Assembly (NCBI RefSeq): GCF_023898315.1
Contig: NC_064622.1
Span: forward strand, 177,712,178-177,776,177
Direction of reading: 5' to 3'
Source: Schistocerca nitens
Lineage: Eukaryota; Arthropoda; Insecta; Orthoptera; Acrididae
Length of the DNA: 64,000 bases
Shown: positions 63,716 through 64,000 of the stretch, in pieces
How the letters are laid out: each line of letters begins with the position of its first letter
Numbering within the stretch: the first letter of the stretch is position 1
Position numbers and translations under genes: made by a program
Notes under the pieces: model-generated
Databases searched by the model: none
What the model was told of the DNA's origin: nothing
Seen by the model: the letters and a program-made list of their open reading frames with translations, nothing else

Positions 63716-64000
63716 ACCTGTAACGTACACATTGTACGCCACTAACAAATGTTACCCCATGATGTGGAAATTAAAATGTTTCTTTCAATGGTTTATTCGT
63801 TATTTCTCTTCCGCATGTCCTTCAAAATGTTTCCAAGTAGTTGCATTGACCTACCATCACTCGTTTTTCGTAGGGGCCTTCTCAAGTAGCTAAACTTAAA
63901 TTATAAGCACCCTGTAGTTTCAGCGCCGACATTGAAACCATTCTATTGTTCGTTGTTGATTCATGATTTTCTTCGTATCGAATGTGAAAGCTAAAAGACA
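63716..64000. other. 3' part of the deleted transposon and window end
   Basis: AT-rich sequence reaching a terminal-repeat-like TTATAAGCACCCTGTAG (63902-63918). Nothing else recognised to the window edge. Confidence 0.45.

Noticed and set aside
1..64000. Bacterial-style operons, promoters or ribosome binding sites
   Set aside because: The transposon content, SINEs and microsatellites show a eukaryotic genome, so such calls would be meaningless.

Overview
The window looks like intergenic DNA from a large, repeat-rich arthropod genome, most likely an orthopteran of the Schistocerca (locust) type. There are no long clean ORFs, base composition is AT-leaning with microsatellites, and transposons of many superfamilies lie nested in one another. 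The dominant short repeat is a tRNA-derived SINE whose conserved tail (ending in CCATAGTGCTCAGAGCCATT followed by TGAACC) I associate from memory with Schistocerca assemblies. That species call is recall-based and was not checked by a search. I recognise no host protein-coding gene, rRNA gene, functional tRNA gene or CRISPR array. Two CpG-rich islands (about 25800-26110 and 55140-55435) are the only hints of host promoters or first exons.

Layout. 0-10 kb: a long-TIR element with tRNA-like arms (107-1072), a deleted IS630/mariner-type copy (3040-3560), a degraded Penelope-like element with RT and GIY-YIG domains on the minus strand (4090-6460), and two broken mariners (6540-7790 plus, 9320-10224 minus). 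10-20 kb: an RNase H fragment of an I-type LINE with one SINE at its left edge and another inside it, a 27-bp minisatellite, further SINEs, and a CR1/L2/Jockey-like LINE (17890-19950) interrupted by a tRNA SINE. 20-30 kb: a 1300-bp mariner with matching TIRs (20345-21644), a long-TIR DD41D element (21859-23922), a chimeric SINE, a CpG island, and two related foldback elements with tRNA-like sequences in their arms (26331-27553, 28561-29675). 30-43 kb: SINEs, a 303-bp foldback retroposon with a 15-bp target duplication (32375-32677), a 1580-bp DD41D element (34726-36305), a LINE 3' end, a nearly in-frame Tc1 element (39131-40535), and a MITE-like TIR element (42149-43019). 43-50 kb: an almost complete minus-strand APE-type LINE with an open 462-residue ORF1 and a broken ORF2. 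50-64 kb: SINEs, a broken mariner, a large inverted Penelope-like pair (55464-56969), a Harbinger transposase fragment, two inverted copies of one LINE (58371-60288), two Tc1-like elements and an internally deleted DUF4817-type copy.

How the parts relate. The autonomous families supply the machinery: Tc1, mariner and DD41D transposases, LINE reverse transcriptases, and the Penelope RT/GIY-YIG protein. Every autonomous protein here except the LINE ORF1 is broken by nonsense codons, frameshifts, deletions or small tandem duplications. SINEs would depend on LINE machinery, and several retain target-site duplications that order the insertions. The most unusual theme is the repeated coupling of tRNA-like RNA polymerase III promoter sequences with inverted-repeat arms in at least three apparently unrelated families. 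I regard this as the best candidate for something under-described in the window.
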